NCBI GenBank assembly: GCA_902472795.1
Contig: CABROZ010000024.1
Location: 1 to 24,143, forward strand
DNA: 24,143 nt
Direction: 5' to 3'
From: an uncultured Bacteroides sp.
Lineage (GTDB): Bacteria; Bacteroidota; Bacteroidia; Bacteroidales; Bacteroidaceae
Positions within the stretch are counted from its first letter, which is position 1. The number at the start of each line of letters is the position of its first letter. The notes beneath the pieces were generated by a model. The model searched no databases. It worked only from the letters and a program-made list of their open reading frames with translations, and was not told the DNA's origin. Positions 22,439 through 24,143 of this stretch are shown piece after piece. The translations under genes and the position numbers were made by a program.

Positions 22439-23767
22439 TCAGTCTCTTCGGAAAATATCCCGGGTATAGACTTTCTCTTTTACATCGTCTAAACAGCTGT
22501 CGTAGCGGTTGGCAATGATGGCATCGGACTGTTGTTTGAAGTTCTCCAAGTTGTTTACGACTACCGATCCGAAGAAGGTACTGCCGTCTTCCAGTGTGGG
22601 TTCGTAGATGATGACGCTGGCGCCTTTGGCCTTGATGCGTTTCATGACGCCCTGAATGGAACTTTGGCGGAAGTTGTCGCTGTTCGACTTCATGGTCAGG
22701 CGATAGACTCCGATAACACATTTCTTTTCGTTCGACGGGTCGAATGCCCCCCGGTTGTAATAGTCGTAATATCCTGCCTTGTGAAGCACCTGGTCGGCGA
22801 TGAAGTCCTTTCGGGTGCGGTTGCTTTCCACAATGGCATGGATCAGATTTTCGGGTACATCCTGATAGTTTGCCAACAGCTGTTTCGTGTCTTTGGGCAG
22901 GCAGTAGCCGCCGTAGCCGAAGGAGGGGTTATTGTAGTGTGTCCCGATACGCGGATCCAGACAGATGCCGTCGATGATGGCTTTCGTGTCGAGGCCTTTC
23001 ACTTCGGCATAGGTGTCGAGTTCGTTGAAGTAGCTTACCCGCAGCGCCAGATAAGTATTGGCAAACAGTTTCACGGCTTCTGCTTCTTTCAGTCCCATGA
23101 ACAGGGTAGGGATGTCTTCTTTCAGAGCCCCTTCCTGCAGCAGTGCGGCAAATTCGTGAGCCTTTTCTTCCAACCGCTCTCCGGCAATGGCCCGGATGGC
23201 TTTGTTCTCTTCCTCTCGTCCTTCTATCATTTTGGGGTATCCCACAATGATGCGGCTGGGGTAGAGGTTGTCGTACAGTGCCTTGCTTTCGCGCAGAAAC
23301 TCGGGCGAGAACAGCAGATTCAACCGCTTGCCCTGAAGGGTGGGCGACGATTGGAAACGTTCGGCATACTTTACGTACAGACTTCGGCAATAGCCCACGG
23401 GGATGGTACTTTTAATCACCATGACGGCATCTGGATTCACTTCCAGTACCAGATCGATGACTTCTTCCACATGGCTTGTGTCGAAGTAGTTCTTCATCGG
23501 GTCATAGTTGGTCGGTGCGGCAATCACGATGAAGTCGGCCTTGCGGTAGGCTTCCCGTCCGTCGAGGGTGGCTGTCAGTCTCAGTGGCTTTTCAGCCAGA
23601 TACTTTTCGATGTACTCGTCTTGTATGGGGCTGATGCGTTGGTTTATCTTTTCCACCTTTTCGGGTATTACATCTACTGCTGTCACCTGATGGTGTTGCG
23701 ACAGCAAGGTAGCTATCGAAAGTCCTACATAGCCGGTTCCGGCTACAGCAATTCTGTAATCTTTCAT
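22439..23767 (-). CDS. ugd: UDP-glucose/UDP-N-acetylmannosamine-type nucleotide-sugar 6-dehydrogenase
   Basis: This NAD-dependent enzyme oxidises C6 of a UDP-sugar in two steps, most likely UDP-glucose to UDP-glucuronate. The chosen ATG at 23767 follows GGAAGGGAAATAACGTC and gives 442 residues starting MKDYRIAVAGTGYVGLS, where the Rossmann motif GxGxxG is at 10-15. A longer frame from 23869 would add 34 Lys-rich residues not seen in the family. The catalytic Cys is C289 in GYGGYCLPKD; other blocks are KSTIPVG (119-125) and SPEFLRE (154-160). It is first in the ugd-gmd-fcl operon, with a promoter about 205 nt upstream. UDP-GlcA is favoured over UDP-ManNAcA, but the substrate is inferred. Confidence 0.92.
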   Translation of the reverse strand: MKDYRIAVAGTGYVGLSIATLLSQHHQVTAVDVIPEKVEKINQRISPIQDEYIEKYLAEKPLRLTATLDGREAYRKADFIVIAAPTNYDPMKNYFDTSHVEEVIDLVLEVNPDAVMVIKSTIPVGYCRSLYVKYAERFQSSPTLQGKRLNLLFSPEFLRESKALYDNLYPSRIIVGYPKMIEGREEENKAIRAIAGERLEEKAHEFAALLQEGALKEDIPTLFMGLKEAEAVKLFANTYLALRVSYFNELDTYAEVKGLDTKAIIDGICLDPRIGTHYNNPSFGYGGYCLPKDTKQLLANYQDVPENLIHAIVESNRTRKDFIADQVLHKAGYYDYYNRGAFDPSNEKKCVIGVYRLTMKSNSDNFRQSSIQGVMKRIKAKGASVIIYEPTLEDGSTFFGSVVVNNLENFKQQSDAIIANRYDSCLDDVKEKVYTRDIFRRD

Positions 23768-23978
23768 GACGTTATTTCCCTTCCTTATTATCGTTTTTTG
23801 CTTTTTCAGATTCAGCTTGCACTTTTTGTACTCCTTCCATTTGTCAAACAATTCAATCCTTTTGTTCATTCAAATGCTGAACGCAGTTTTCAACTGGTAA
23901 CTTACTGTTTGTCGCCAATCGGAAACAGGTCTGGATTTATATAAGAATATGACAAAAAGTCCTTACATGTTCTGTCTG

Positions 23979-24010
23979 CAAAGATAGATAAACGAATGTG
24001 GTTAAAGAAA
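23979..24010 (-). promoter_or_regulatory. Bacteroides-type promoter for the ugd-gmd-fcl operon
   Basis: On the minus strand TTTC (24007-24010), 20 bp, then a perfect TATCTTTG (23979-23986). The predicted start near 23972 leaves a leader of about 205 nt before the ugd ATG. No gene is visible from 23768 to the window end. Confidence 0.72.
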
Positions 24011-24079
24011 GTAAATGGAACTTATTTACATTTATTTCACATATGGGAGTCGGTGAAGTTTATGATTTACTCCCGTTCC

Positions 24080-24106
24080 GCCCCTCCCTCTCCTTGGGAG
24101 AGGGGC
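24080..24106. repeat. GC-rich intergenic palindrome
   Basis: Two alternative stems overlap: CCCTCTCC with GGAGAGGG (24086-24104) and GCCCCT with AGGGGC (24080-24106). It may be a dispersed intergenic repeat or the terminator of a gene beyond the window edge. The last ~40 bp hold nothing else I can identify. Confidence 0.5.
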
Positions 24107-24143
24107 CGGGAGCAAGCTTCCACCCAATACCCGTTCCCATACT

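Noticed and set aside
23768..23869. 34-residue Lys-rich N-terminal extension of ugd
   Set aside because: The family starts directly before the Rossmann motif, and the ATG at 23767 has a purine-rich stretch upstream.
22532..23944. A 470-codon plus-strand frame opposite ugd
   Set aside because: The opposite strand encodes a complete UDP-sugar dehydrogenase with all motifs; this frame has no recognisable domain.

Overview
The window looks like a chromosomal segment from a gut Bacteroidota, most likely Bacteroides or Phocaeicola. Three things point there. Many promoters match the Bacteroides -7 element TAnnTTTG, often with a TTTG-like -33 element 19-21 bp upstream. Shine-Dalgarno sequences are generally weak. 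The gene content is typical of the group (GldE, FloA/NfeD, DUF6078, tryptophanase, a Gmd/Fcl pair). Most of the window is conserved core genome. I see no insertion sequence, prophage, CRISPR array, tRNA or rRNA.

Layout. (1) 1-6.1 kb, minus strand: a TPR/PD40 lipoprotein-like or periplasmic protein, NfeD and flotillin FloA form a tight operon. A long inverted repeat follows, then a uridine phosphorylase-type enzyme, free-methionine-(R)-sulfoxide reductase and the tRNA GTPase MnmE, which has its own promoter and terminator. (2) 6.1-9.1 kb, plus strand: a TtcA-like tRNA thiolase, a DUF486 membrane protein, a YqhD-like iron alcohol dehydrogenase and a DUF6078 protein. A gene-free stretch follows with an array of 22-bp palindromic units. 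(3) 9.3-11.6 kb, minus strand: an HU protein, a 30-residue very basic ribosome-associated-type protein that is easily missed, and RNase G, closed by a strong terminator. (4) 11.7-15.3 kb, plus strand: mutY, ssb, gldE and a phosphopantetheinyl transferase. (5) 15.3-17.2 kb, minus strand: tryptophanase with its own promoter and palindrome, preceded by a complete cobalamin riboswitch that has no recognisable B12 gene behind it. (6) 17.2-19.9 kb, minus strand: an overlapping response regulator/histidine kinase pair, with 11-bp-phased direct repeats upstream of its promoter. (7) 20-24 kb, minus strand: UDP-glucose dehydrogenase, GDP-mannose dehydratase and GDP-fucose synthase, a nucleotide-sugar operon supplying UDP-glucuronate and GDP-L-fucose for surface glycans.

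The observations I rate highest are the orphan cobalamin riboswitch at 16983-17160, which drives a transcript with room for only a 26-codon frame before a strong hairpin; the strictly 22-bp-phased palindrome array at 9159-9282; the 11-bp-phased TGTTAC repeats upstream of the two-component operon; and the 30-aa gene between hup and rng. I do not see a clear new multigene defence or metabolic system in this window.
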